Shown here: piece by piece, positions 1-8,303 of the stretch
How the letters are laid out: the number at the start of each line of letters is the position of its first letter
How positions within the stretch are numbered: the first letter of the stretch is position 1
Assembly: GCA_013001595.1 (NCBI GenBank)
Contig: JABDMH010000022.1
Location: forward strand, 1-42,688
Direction: 5' to 3'
DNA length: 42,688 bases
Source: Saprospiraceae bacterium
Lineage (GTDB): Bacteria; Bacteroidota; Bacteroidia; Chitinophagales; Saprospiraceae
Notes under the pieces: model-generated
Database searches by the model: none
What the model was told of the DNA's origin: nothing
What the model saw: only the letters and a program-made list of their open reading frames with translations
Made by a program: the position numbers and the translations under genes

Positions 1-898
1 TGCCGATGCGTGGCGTACGCCATCCTGCCCCCGTTACTTGGTCTTTAAACCCATAGTTGCCAAATTCCATCACAAAATTGATGCGTGTGCCTCGATTGCC
101 GTCGTCATCATTGTCACTTTGCCACAATGCACCGTATGGATCAACGGCAACCTCATAGTTGTTTCGGAAATTATGACCCAATATTTCTATGTCAGTACCA
201 TCGGGATTGCAACGAAATATCATGCCTTGTCGAAAGGTCTTACCCATCTCGATGGGGTCCCCTTGTCTGGTTTTAGCCAACTCACCAGACTTTAAGCGAA
301 GGCGTTCACCGGCATTGCCAAAATTGAAATACAATTTCCCCTCTGGCCCAAATACGACTGCATGAACGCCGTGATCATGGTCTACCCCTGCTAGACCCGT
401 AAATAAGGTGTCTTTTTGGTCTGGTACATCATCGCCATCACTATCGGTAAAAACCAACATGCTGGGGCTAGCAGCGACATAGACCATGTCGCCAAGCTTG
501 GCAATACCTAAGGCAGAGTTGATATCTGTTCCCTGGTAAAATACCTTTTCCGTGTCGGCCTTTCCATCGCCATCTGAGTCTTCAAGAATCAAGATTCGAT
601 CGCCTGCTTCACGCTGCGGATGATCGTTGCGAAATCCTCGATAGTTTTGTGCTTCGCATACCCATACCCGACCTCTTGCGTCGATGTCAATGTTGGTAGG
701 ATTGATCATCATAGGCTCACTGGCAAACACCTGTAGCCCAACATCATCATGAAGTTCGAAACTGGCAGGTGCATGCTTGACGTCTCGTTTTTCATCCTCC
801 GTCAAACTGCCAAAATCAATATTGTAAGATTTTTCATCCGTTGTTTGACAAGAGAAGATGGCACAGATCAGTGCAAGTTGACATATAGATCGAATCAT
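1..898 (-). CDS. PVC-type membrane-bound dehydrogenase domain lipoprotein, 3' part cut by the window edge
   Basis: The frame is open from the ATG at 898 to the window edge, so about 299 N-terminal residues are visible. The first residues form a lipoprotein signal (MIRSICQLALICAIFSCQ) with the lipid cysteine at position 17, so the protein is probably anchored in a membrane facing the periplasm or outside. The rest reads like the beta-propeller of the family TIGR02604 (Pirellula/Verrucomicrobium-type membrane-bound dehydrogenase). Typical stretches are GLQVFASEPMMINPTNID, ILILEDSDGDGKAD, HGVHAVVFGPEGKLYFNFGN and the acidic loop SDNDDDGNRGTR. Full-length relatives often continue into HEAT-like repeats and a heme-binding CxxCH domain, which would lie outside the window. 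The family is thought to oxidise sugars, but the substrate is not known. It stands upstream of, and divergent from, the YdeI-like gene. Confidence 0.85.
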   Translation of the reverse strand, partial: MIRSICQLALICAIFSCQTTDEKSYNIDFGSLTEDEKRDVKHAPASFELHDDVGLQVFASEPMMINPTNIDIDARGRVWVCEAQNYRGFRNDHPQREAGDRILILEDSDGDGKADTEKVFYQGTDINSALGIAKLGDMVYVAASPSMLVFTDSDGDDVPDQKDTLFTGLAGVDHDHGVHAVVFGPEGKLYFNFGNAGERLRLKSGELAKTRQGDPIEMGKTFRQGMIFRCNPDGTDIEILGHNFRNNYEVAVDPYGALWQSDNDDDGNRGTRINFVMEFGNYGFKDQVTGAGWRTPRIG

Positions 899-1038
899 AA
901 TAATTTCTTGAAATGAAATAGGAACATGGTGTAGGTCACATCCTAAGCTCATAAAAATAGTGAAAGATTTCATCTCCCGTGGCTCTGGTTTCTGAGACAG
1001 TGCATTGAGAATTTTTCATATTCTTGATGTAATTACAG

Positions 1039-1512
1039 ATGGAAAATAATCTCTTGCACAGAAAGTACTACGCTCTGGAAAAGTTCCCTGGGAAAGGGGG
1101 CTGGACCTATGTCTCTGTGCCGGAAATTCCTCCGGATCCAAATGCTCCTTTTGGTTGGGTGTCCGTAAGTGGCCAGATCGATGAGATACTGTTAGAAAAG
1201 ATTAAACTTTTGCCCATGGGTAATGGAACGCTCTTCCTTCCGGTAAAAGCGGGACTTCGCAAGGCCCTGAATAAGAAAGCGGGTGATCAGGTGAGCCTGA
1301 AGCTATACTATGATGAAGGTGCGCTGCCCATTCCTGATGATCTTGAGGAAGTATTGGCCGATGAGCGGGAGCTCAAAGCTGCTTTTGACCAACTTCCAAT
1401 AGCAAAGAAAAACGATCACATCAAGAGGATCGTGGCGTCTAAGATGCAAGACACCCGGGTGCAACGAATACTGGCACTACTGAAGGAATTGGAGGGCGAA
1501 GCAAGACGATAA
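1039..1512 (+). CDS. YdeI/OmpD-associated family protein with DUF1905 domain
   Basis: A complete 157-residue soluble protein without a signal peptide. The N-terminal half (about residues 8-95) has the DUF1905 pattern: a KFPGKGGWTYVSVPE stretch, then GWVSVSGQIDE and a PVKAGLRKALNKKAGDQVSLKLYYD segment. The C-terminal half (about 105-155) has the YdeI-type helical pattern, with ELKAAFDQLPIAKKNDHIKRI resembling the usual LxxxFxxLpps.r..yi.wI motif. Relatives are annotated as YdeI/OmpD-associated or bacteriocin-protection proteins, but the molecular role is not established. It is a single gene with its own upstream region. A weak promoter-like TATTCTTG lies just before the start. Confidence 0.8.
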   Translation: MENNLLHRKYYALEKFPGKGGWTYVSVPEIPPDPNAPFGWVSVSGQIDEILLEKIKLLPMGNGTLFLPVKAGLRKALNKKAGDQVSLKLYYDEGALPIPDDLEEVLADERELKAAFDQLPIAKKNDHIKRIVASKMQDTRVQRILALLKELEGEARR

Positions 1513-1540
1513 ATCTGGCGCATTGGCTACTTGTCACATT

Positions 1541-1592
1541 TGCTAACCAGCCAACAAGCTAACCATCTAACCAGCTAATCAGCCAACTAGCT
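1541..1592. repeat. Degenerate short tandem repeat built on CTAACCA/GCCAAC words
   Basis: In the gap between two convergent genes the sequence repeats short words such as GCTAACCAGCC, AAGCTAACC, ATCTAACC, AGCTAATCAGCC and AACTAGCT. It runs into the last codons and stop of the minus-strand pyruvyl transferase-like gene (stop at 1579-1581). The unit is about 8-12 bases and imperfect. It is not a terminator hairpin. Its role is unknown; it could be replication slippage or a decayed repeat element. Confidence 0.6.
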
Positions 1593-2850
1593 CGTTGGCC
1601 AATATTTCCATAGTCATGGCCTGCTTGGCGAGGACCAATTTTTGGGCCCCGACGGCTTTGACTTGAAATGCGTCGTTATTTAGCGCCATATCGATCACCG
1701 TAGGCACAATACGATCGATGTCTTCTGGATTATCCAGATCGAATAGCCAATCTTCCAGTCCAATATCTGCCCACATAAATCCTTTCGTGGTTTGTTCTTT
1801 CCATCTGCCCACCAGTGCCGGAATGCCTTGGCCAATGCACATGATCGGTGAGTGCATTTCGTTGCCGAACAAGCCTAGGCTATGTCGATAGATACTTACC
1901 GCTTCACCTGTCAACCAATAATTAGGTCGCCATACTACTCGAGATTTTTGAATCTTACTGGGCAAGCGATCATATAGCAAGTCCTTGCCTACTTGCATCT
2001 GGGTTTGGTCTTCTGGGCAAAGGAGCACCTTGTAGCTAGTCTCCTTAATGATCCTCATGATGGCTTCCCTCCAAGGTGCATGATCATGTTCTTGCATTTG
2101 CTCATTTCGAGCATGCTTTACCAGATCGATCTTACGCTTCTTATCAGGGATCAGCCAGCTAGGTGTATAACGCAACCGCGGAATGCAGCAGAAGAATTTT
2201 TTGGTTTCGAGATCATGTTGCTCTATAAAGGCTTTTGCTCGTGCATCATCACGTAGATCGCACGCAAAGGCAGCATCTGGACCAAACTTCATGATGGGGG
2301 AGGAACATCCCTTTGTCTTGGCAAAAGCCAGCGACTTGGAATCCCGAAAAAAGACAAAGGCTGCCTTACTCAGCACTTGCACAGCACTGCTAATCGCAGC
2401 CGCTGGTTCAGGTGTAGTTTTCCAAGATTTCTTAGGGGGAAAGGTGATGCCATAGATGCCATAGGGCTTCTCCGTTTCTACGCTCCATTTTCTGACATCT
2501 CGTTCGGCCACTAATGATGCTCCAGATCCATGAAGTAGAAAATCACAAGTTTGGAAAGCTTCCCTTCGTTTGGCATCGGTATCTACGATAATAAGACCGG
2601 GGAATCGAGACCGTAAAATCTGGTCTACACCATTATCAATTTTGGAGGGCCACAAGTAAAGTTTTGCCTGGGGCAGATGAGTACTTAATATGTGTAGTAT
2701 GCCAGGTGTATGTGCGATGTCTCCAATATTCACCGTAGCCCAGGAAGATCGGACCAGAATGTGCTTGGGCTGCTTAGGCATGCTTGCTCCAATGCAGGCA
2801 GCTAGGAGCCCTGCACCAGACTGCTTAATAAATGTCCGTCGATCGGTCAT
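1579..2850 (-). CDS. Polysaccharide pyruvyl transferase family protein with a Tat-type signal
   Basis: A 423-residue protein. Its N-terminus has a twin-arginine motif ([11 protein letters not shown], residues 2-12) followed by a small hydrophobic stretch ([10 protein letters not shown]), as in proteins exported folded by the Tat system. The rest resembles the PF04230 polysaccharide pyruvyl transferase fold: an early [15 protein letters not shown] segment (about residues 41-55), a glycine-rich [12 protein letters not shown], the [10 protein letters not shown] block, [10 protein letters not shown], and a late [20 protein letters not shown] segment. The family moves pyruvate from phosphoenolpyruvate to sugars, or has related glycosyltransferase-like roles. 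Export of such an enzyme is odd because its donor is cytosolic, so the real activity may differ. It is transcribed towards the YdeI gene and divergently from the beta-helix gene. Confidence 0.75.
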   Translation of the reverse strand: MTDRRTFIKQSGAGLLAACIGASMPKQPKHILVRSSWATVNIGDIAHTPGILHILSTHLPQAKLYLWPSKIDNGVDQILRSRFPGLIIVDTDAKRREAFQTCDFLLHGSGASLVAERDVRKWSVETEKPYGIYGITFPPKKSWKTTPEPAAAISSAVQVLSKAAFVFFRDSKSLAFAKTKGCSSPIMKFGPDAAFACDLRDDARAKAFIEQHDLETKKFFCCIPRLRYTPSWLIPDKKRKIDLVKHARNEQMQEHDHAPWREAIMRIIKETSYKVLLCPEDQTQMQVGKDLLYDRLPSKIQKSRVVWRPNYWLTGEAVSIYRHSLGLFGNEMHSPIMCIGQGIPALVGRWKEQTTKGFMWADIGLEDWLFDLDNPEDIDRIVPTVIDMALNNDAFQVKAVGAQKLVLAKQAMTMEILANELVG

Positions 2851-2918
2851 GTGCTTTTATGATAAATCTACAGTTTTATAGGCAGAGCCTACTGATAAAG
2901 ATGATCTTGTAGCAAGGT

Positions 2919-2957
2919 CATGATTATCCCAACTGTTGGTAAATAATCCTTTGGTAT
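2919..2957 (+). repeat. Possible dispersed intergenic motif, copy 1
   Basis: This stretch has in order CATGA, CCAACTGTTGGT (2929-2940) and AATCCTTTGGTAT (2945-2957). The same three blocks in the same order occur at 36961-37007, where the last differs by one base. CCAACTGTTGG is largely self-complementary. Both copies lie upstream of plus-strand genes for T9SS-secreted proteins. With only two copies this may be chance. Confidence 0.25.
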
Positions 2958-3021
2958 GGTCGTTGTACTTCCATAAGGTAAGTCATCTATTGAACATGCT
3001 CGATCATTAACCGCTGATCTT

Positions 3022-4633
3022 ATGAATCGATGCATTGCGCTCTTCACCCTCACTCTAAGCTTACACCTTTTCTGGACCAGTATGCCGCAAGCCCGCACAT
3101 TACTCGCTGGTCCTAGCGACTTCAGGGATTCGCTGGCCATTCTAGTACCTGGTGATACCTTATTCTTACAACCTGGTGACTATTCCTTGTCTCTTAGATT
3201 GACTGATTTATCCGGGACAGCTTCCGCCCCCAATAATGATCGCTGGTCAACCGGGCCAGACAAAGCCCACGTTCCTGGGAAATGCTTGTTGCAATACAAT
3301 TTCGATCACCCGTTGTAGCCATCTTCATTTAAAAGATCTTGTTTGTCAGGGTCAGAATATTTTCGGTATTGACGCACTGAAAGCCATGGGTGGTACCGGC
3401 AATTGGGCGCACCACATTGAAGTCGAAGGGCTAGAAGCCTATGGGTATGGTGCTGATCAACAAAATGTGGGCATCAGTACCAAATGTCCGAGTTGGTCTT
3501 GGCACATTCATCACAACATCATTGAAGGGGCTGGGACTGGATTTTATCTGGGTGATTCCAACGGAGAAGAGCCTTTTGTCGATGGAATCATTGAGTATAA
3601 TTTAATCACCAATACTGTAAGATATAATGGTCAGATCAAACATCAGAATGTGAATACCAGGGATTTGGGTATTGGTATGCCTGCCAGTGCTAAGACCATC
3701 ATTCGTTATAATGTGCTGAGCAAGGCGCAGAATGCATCAGGCGGCGGTTCTGCGCGTCCCAATCTATTGGTCGGCAATTTTCCGGCTAGTGGCAATGGAT
3801 CTACGGATCATTATGAGATTTACGGAAATTTTTTATTCCAGAATCCTACGGAAGGATTATTCCAGGCTACAGGCAATGTGGCTTTTTATGATAATGTTTT
3901 ATTTAATAGTCTTGGGGGATGGGGTATATCCATCCAAACACACAATGGATTTCAACCATGCGATATTGATGTGTTTCACAATACCCTACTGGTGAGTGGA
4001 GGCACGGGGCTATCCTTTTCTGGACTTAATGTCACCTTCACCCAAAGGGCTTGGGCCAATGCCATTTTTGCACCAACCCAGATTTCCGGTTCTCCCGATG
4101 TGTCTGGAAATATAACGGGAGTATATAATCAAGCTGCCAACTCCCTGAAGGCATCGAGTTTGCCCTTGTCTACGATGGATTTAACCTCATTGATGTCCGC
4201 CCTACAGATTACGGTCATTTCCTTATCTACATTTAGTGCTTACGCAGATTATGATCTGGATTTTGAAGGCGAACAACGTGATGGGACTTTTGCAGGAGCC
4301 TATTTTGGTGCCGATCCTACAAGCTGGCAGCTGGCGTTGGAGATCAGACCCGAAGTGACATCCGAGGTCATTACTTCAGCAAAATTTGATCTGGGCTCTT
4401 CTAGTATTGAGCTTTATCCTTGTCCTGCAACAGATGAGGTAATTATCGATGGCTTGCTCGGTGATTTTAATATTTATGTTCTTGATGCAAATGGTATGAT
4501 TCACCAAAACCTCAATTCATCCGGCACTTCTCTGACCCTTGATATTACATCCCTTCCGTCTGGAGTGTTCTTTATTTCTATTCAGAATAAAGCAATTGGT
4601 CTATTGCATGTGGAGACCCTAATTAAATCCTAG
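3022..4633 (+). CDS. T9SS-secreted right-handed beta-helix protein, interrupted by a one-base frameshift
   Basis: The gene starts at ATG 3022 with a signal peptide (hydrophobic stretch LFTLTLSLHLFW, cleavage probably near PQA). It then reads DTLFLQPGDYSLSL, typical of the N-terminal cap of beta-helix proteins related to polysaccharide lyase family 6. At the CCCCC run 3227-3231 the frame shifts. Removing one C joins TASAP to IMIAGQPGQTK, the expected continuation, and the second frame stays open to the TAG at 4631-4633. Helix turns include HIHHNIIEG, GIIEYNLITNTV and HYEIYGNFLFQNPT. The last 80 or so residues (from about SSIELYPCPATDEVIIDG to HVETLIKS) are a T9SS type A sorting domain, so the product would be secreted or attached to the surface. 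Apart from the shift the gene shows no decay, so a sequencing error or very recent mutation is likely. Carbohydrate binding or lyase activity is possible but no catalytic residues were identified. Confidence 0.75.
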
Positions 4634-4870
4634 CGCAGAATGGCATTTATAGTTGTAGATATGTCGTCATAATCCTCGGCAGGCAAGTTGAGTCGGAAGG
4701 TTGGGCTTGTCATGATTTTTGGCCAAAAATCTCGCCAAGCCGATTGCAGTCCATAAAACACCCGGGTTGAATCCCTGCCATTAACTATATTTAATCCTCT
4801 AGGTTTTTTTTGGATTTATTTTAGACACTTGTGAAAGTGCAATAGGAATCCCACTGTTGCGCTTTACAAA
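4630..4870 (-). pseudogene. Decayed C-terminal remnant of an unrecognised gene
   Basis: This gap between the beta-helix gene and the cyclase gene still reads as protein on the minus strand. The frame ending in TAG at 4632-4630 is open up to 4815 and contains GLNIVNGRDSTRVFYGLQ, SAWRDFWPKI and LPAEDYDDISTTINAILR. Upstream of a T8 run (4804-4811) the sense continues in another frame (VKRNSGIPIALSQVSKINPKK), so one base seems lost in the homopolymer. A TGA at 4873-4871 closes that frame. There is no start codon. I do not recognise the family. The stop overlaps the TAG of the convergent beta-helix gene. Confidence 0.4.
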
Positions 4871-4897
4871 TCAACTAGAGGTAGAGACCGAAGCGAA

Positions 4898-6235
4898 TCA
4901 CTGATCCAGGAGGTCCCTCTTTTTCGTGAGAAATTCTTCATCAGTCATTAGACCCTTTTCTCTCATTTCTCCCAATTCTTCAATTTTCTCTAATTTTTTC
5001 AGCAGTAATGGCCTCTCATCGTTGAGCAAGTTTTCGCCAGGAGATGGGAGTAGACGGACATGTCTATATCCATTCTCAACAAATTGATCCCATTCTTTTC
5101 GAGATCTTAGGTAAGCCAAACTATAATGATTGCTAATCTTGACAAAGTCATCAAATCCATATTTTACAGCTAGAGCGATGTGATTGAAACCTTGATCAGC
5201 ATTTTCTAACATAGCGTGGCAAGTGGCCAAGTTGAAGTGTATTAAGGGATCAGCTGGATCTTCTTCTAGAAATCGTTCAAAATCATCAATGGCCCCTTCG
5301 TAATTTCGCATTTGTACCTTCCGAAGAGCTCTGTTCAACGGAGTATCACTCAATGGCTTTGTTTTGAATATGGGAGGTTCGTCCCTTTTTCTCGTATCTA
5401 CTACCCTTTCATCGATCACTGCCTCATTATACTTTCGGTCGAAGTCAAGCCTAGACATAGCCATGAATAACACTGCATCAATAAATCCAAGGATTGCAGG
5501 TACAGCAACCATAAAGTCAATTCCAGTGAAGATGCCGACTAAACTGACGGTGAGCAATGCGATCCCTATACCTCGACTTTTTTTATCTCCCAAGTAGAAT
5601 CGATGCAATCCAAACATACCAAAGAGAATGGCAAGAATTGCAGCTATGCCCTTCTTTTTATTTCCTGATCTAACCACTGTAGACTCAATGCGTTCAATTG
5701 CTTCTTCGTCTTGTAAGGATGAAAAGTCAGGTACGTTTAAGCCCTTATTGCTGACAGCAAACAACTCAATATCTTTATCCACATTCTTCAGCTGATATGG
5801 ACCTAGCGGCACAGCATCTAACCAAGTATGATTTCTGATGTCATCGAAAACCTTTTCTGAAATGAAGATTCCACCCGGCACGCAAATGGGTTCGATGCGC
5901 GCTGCAACATTCATTCCATGACCGTAGGCTTCTTCTTTGTCGTAGGTAATGTCACCAGTATGTATGCCCATTCTCAGCGGCACTTCTGGTGATATTTTAA
6001 ACTGTCGTTGCATTTCCACAGCACATTCTACGGCAGCAACCGCACTGGGATAAATACTTAGGGTGCCATCACCAAAATACTGCAAGATCTGTCCTCCGTA
6101 CTTTTCAGTGTATTCGGCAAAAACCGATCTGTGACGTTCACGGATCTTCCTTCCGCGCTCCTCACTATGCTGCATGATCGTGGTGTAGCCAACAATGTCG
6201 GTAAACATAATGGCCGCTAAGTGTCTTTGAGCCAT
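4898..6235 (-). CDS. Class III adenylate/guanylate cyclase with TM2, TPR-like and SHOCT-like parts
   Basis: A 445-residue protein. Residues 5-163 form a class III cyclase catalytic domain. The metal-binding aspartates are in FTDIVGYT (D13) and QYFGDGTLSIY (D56), and NVAARIE supplies N109 and R113. The positions that usually choose the purine carry Gln52 and Glu102 rather than Lys and Asp, so ATP versus GTP cannot be decided here. Residues 196-260 are a TM2 domain (FGMFGLHRFYLG plus hydrophobic helices), which places the protein in the inner membrane. Residues 300-360 look like TPR-type helices (MRNYEGAIDDFERFLEEDP). The end (412-445) resembles a SHOCT segment (MREKGLMTDEEFLTKKRDLL). It stands alone and on the minus strand. 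It probably makes a cyclic nucleotide in response to an unknown cue. Confidence 0.88.
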   Translation of the reverse strand: MAQRHLAAIMFTDIVGYTTIMQHSEERGRKIRERHRSVFAEYTEKYGGQILQYFGDGTLSIYPSAVAAVECAVEMQRQFKISPEVPLRMGIHTGDITYDKEEAYGHGMNVAARIEPICVPGGIFISEKVFDDIRNHTWLDAVPLGPYQLKNVDKDIELFAVSNKGLNVPDFSSLQDEEAIERIESTVVRSGNKKKGIAAILAILFGMFGLHRFYLGDKKSRGIGIALLTVSLVGIFTGIDFMVAVPAILGFIDAVLFMAMSRLDFDRKYNEAVIDERVVDTRKRDEPPIFKTKPLSDTPLNRALRKVQMRNYEGAIDDFERFLEEDPADPLIHFNLATCHAMLENADQGFNHIALAVKYGFDDFVKISNHYSLAYLRSRKEWDQFVENGYRHVRLLPSPGENLLNDERPLLLKKLEKIEELGEMREKGLMTDEEFLTKKRDLLDQ

Positions 6236-6410
6236 ATCTCCAATATTAGCATGTAAGATAATTAATTAACATGTGCATTGGTTAATCTGGCAAAGCTTGA
6301 ATGGCTTTCTGCTAGACCAGTATGTAGATTATCTGGATTCATTGACTTTATATCATTTCAAAACATATGTGAGGAGATGCTAAACATAATTGGTTCGTAA
6401 CCTAATAGGA

Positions 6411-7400
6411 CTATGAGTTGGAAGTATAGACTTCTTTTAAGGTTATCATTCTTTGATGTTCTGGGTCCCATGCTTTAATGCTAAAACAAGCATGAATATC
6501 GCTGGGTGCAAGTGAGGTAGTTCCCGGTTGTTGGAACTCTGGCATCTGAGCGTACACCTCTGGCAATCTATAAAAAGGAATTCTCGGGTTAATGTGGTGA
6601 ATATGGTGATAACCAATATTGCCAGTAAACCAATGCATTATTGGGCTCATTTTCATATAACTGGAAGAATGAAGGGCTGCAAAACTATAACTCCATTTTT
6701 CTTTAGGCTTATATATTGCTGCCGGAAAATTATGCTGTGCATAAAAAAGATAGGCGCCTAACCCATTGCTGATGAATAGTGGGACAAAAAAACCAAGTAA
6801 GAGACTTTGAAATCCAAGAGTAAAATAGATACCTGTAGCAATGGCCAGGTGAAAAAATAGGGCGATTAGACAGTCAATGTGTTTTTTTGGATTAACCAAC
6901 AGCGTGCGGATGCACATGCCCCAGAAGAAAACAAATATATAGCCAAGGGCTATCGTAAAGGGGTGTCGGATAAATAAATAAATACGCCTTTCTTTTTTCG
7001 AGGCCGCTAAGAAATCATTTTTTGTCACTAAAGGGAAGGAACCTATGCTGCTCGTATAAAGTTTTGAATTATGAGCATGGTGATAATCATGAGAACGCCT
7101 CCAAATGCTGAACGGTGCCAGTATGTACAGGCCGAAAAAAAAGAAAATCACCTTAGCAAAACTGGATTTTTGTAGGATCGTCTTATGGAGATAATCATGG
7201 TAAATGATAAACATCCGCACAGATAGCAGACCAGCCAAGACCGCACAAATCAACTGAGGTATGATGTGGACATTGACCAAGGCACCCAGATATGCAAGGA
7301 CCAGTAGCAGAAGTGTGCCTAGGAAAAGACGCCAACTTTTAGATCTATCTTCGACGGCAAATCTTTTCGTTGCCAGGATAAGTTCTTTGCCATGTAGCAT
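6411..7400 (-). CDS. Membrane fatty acid desaturase
   Basis: An integral membrane di-iron desaturase of about 329 residues. The three histidine boxes are visible: HDYLH at 68-72, HDYHHAH at 104-110 and HHIHH at 265-269, with an extra His in AQHNFP. Hydrophobic segments lie between boxes, as in acyl-lipid desaturases. The enzyme would put a double bond in membrane fatty acids or act on a related lipid. I chose the ATG at 7400 (MLHGKELILATKRF), which leaves 17 bases to the upstream acyltransferase gene. An in-frame ATG at 7457 would give 348 residues and a 40-base overlap. It is the last gene of the run sulfatase, acyltransferase, desaturase, all on the minus strand. Confidence 0.88.
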   Translation of the reverse strand: MLHGKELILATKRFAVEDRSKSWRLFLGTLLLLVLAYLGALVNVHIIPQLICAVLAGLLSVRMFIIYHDYLHKTILQKSSFAKVIFFFFGLYILAPFSIWRRSHDYHHAHNSKLYTSSIGSFPLVTKNDFLAASKKERRIYLFIRHPFTIALGYIFVFFWGMCIRTLLVNPKKHIDCLIALFFHLAIATGIYFTLGFQSLLLGFFVPLFISNGLGAYLFYAQHNFPAAIYKPKEKWSYSFAALHSSSYMKMSPIMHWFTGNIGYHHIHHINPRIPFYRLPEVYAQMPEFQQPGTTSLAPSDIHACFSIKAWDPEHQRMITLKEVYTSNS

Positions 7401-7417
7401 GGCACAAAGATACACCT

Positions 7418-8287
7418 CTATTCCGGTCTTTTGTGTTTCCACCTTCTGTGCGTCCACAGCCAGAGGTGAGGTGTGGCAACAATGTCCTTTTCTAAACGCT
7501 TTGTGTATAGTTCAGAGATCTCGTCTTCACTCAGCTGTTCCGGTTTTTCTACCAGCACTTCAGCGTTTATCACATATCTGCCACGTCTGGGTTGCTGCAC
7601 GGATACGTAAATAACGGGATACCTCATTTTCCTAGAAATCTTTGCTGTTCCCGTAAATATTGGTGTGTCCTGATGTAGAAAAGTTGTCCAATAGGCATGA
7701 TCAGGAGAAGGAGTTTGATCGGCGATGAAAGCAGTAGCACTAATGACCGCTCTGTCTCTAGCCATCCCTCGGAATGTTTCTTTCATGGCATATAGTCGGT
7801 TGCCCAACCGGGTGCGCATATGATAGATCAGCCGATCAAAATAGGGATTTCGCATGGGGTGGTAGATCACATATAGGATATGGTACGGCTCTTGACTAAA
7901 GCGGGCACCAGCGATTTCCCAATTGCCCAGATGACCCATGACGATGATTACACTTTGTGTCTGGTCATAGAATGACTGAAACACTCCAGGATGCTGCACA
8001 GATACTCTTTCTTTCAATTCCTCTGGACTGATGGTCAGTGTCTTGACAGTCTCCAGAATGAGGTCGCAGAAGTATTTATAAAACTTGCGTTCAATCTCGA
8101 GCCTTTCCACTTCAGTCTTCTCAGGAAAGGCATTCTCTAGGTTATTGGCAACGACTTTCCGACGATATCCTAATAGTTTGTACAGAATGAAGTAGAGGAA
8201 GTCCGAAAGGATGTAAAGGACTCGAAAGGGCAGAAGCGAAATGAGATATATGAATGGTAATAGTATGTAGTAAGAAAGTGCCGCCAT
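7418..8287 (-). CDS. LpxL/HtrB-type lysophospholipid acyltransferase
   Basis: A 289-residue protein of the lipid A lauroyl/myristoyl acyltransferase family (PF03279). The N-terminus is a membrane anchor (residues 4-40, YYILLPFIYLISLLPFRVLY). The catalytic HX4E motif is GHLGNWE with H119 and E124. Later signatures are FIADQTPSP and the C-terminal LWLWTHRRWKHKRPE, which matches the usual W.HrRwk ending of the family. The enzyme moves an acyl chain to lipid A or another lyso-lipid at the inner membrane. Its ATG is 16 bases downstream of the stop of the sulfatase gene, and the desaturase follows closely, so the three are probably one transcript. Confidence 0.88.
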   Translation of the reverse strand: MAALSYYILLPFIYLISLLPFRVLYILSDFLYFILYKLLGYRRKVVANNLENAFPEKTEVERLEIERKFYKYFCDLILETVKTLTISPEELKERVSVQHPGVFQSFYDQTQSVIIVMGHLGNWEIAGARFSQEPYHILYVIYHPMRNPYFDRLIYHMRTRLGNRLYAMKETFRGMARDRAVISATAFIADQTPSPDHAYWTTFLHQDTPIFTGTAKISRKMRYPVIYVSVQQPRRGRYVINAEVLVEKPEQLSEDEISELYTKRLEKDIVATPHLWLWTHRRWKHKRPE

Positions 8288-8303
8288 TTCAATTTGTGTT
8301 TTC

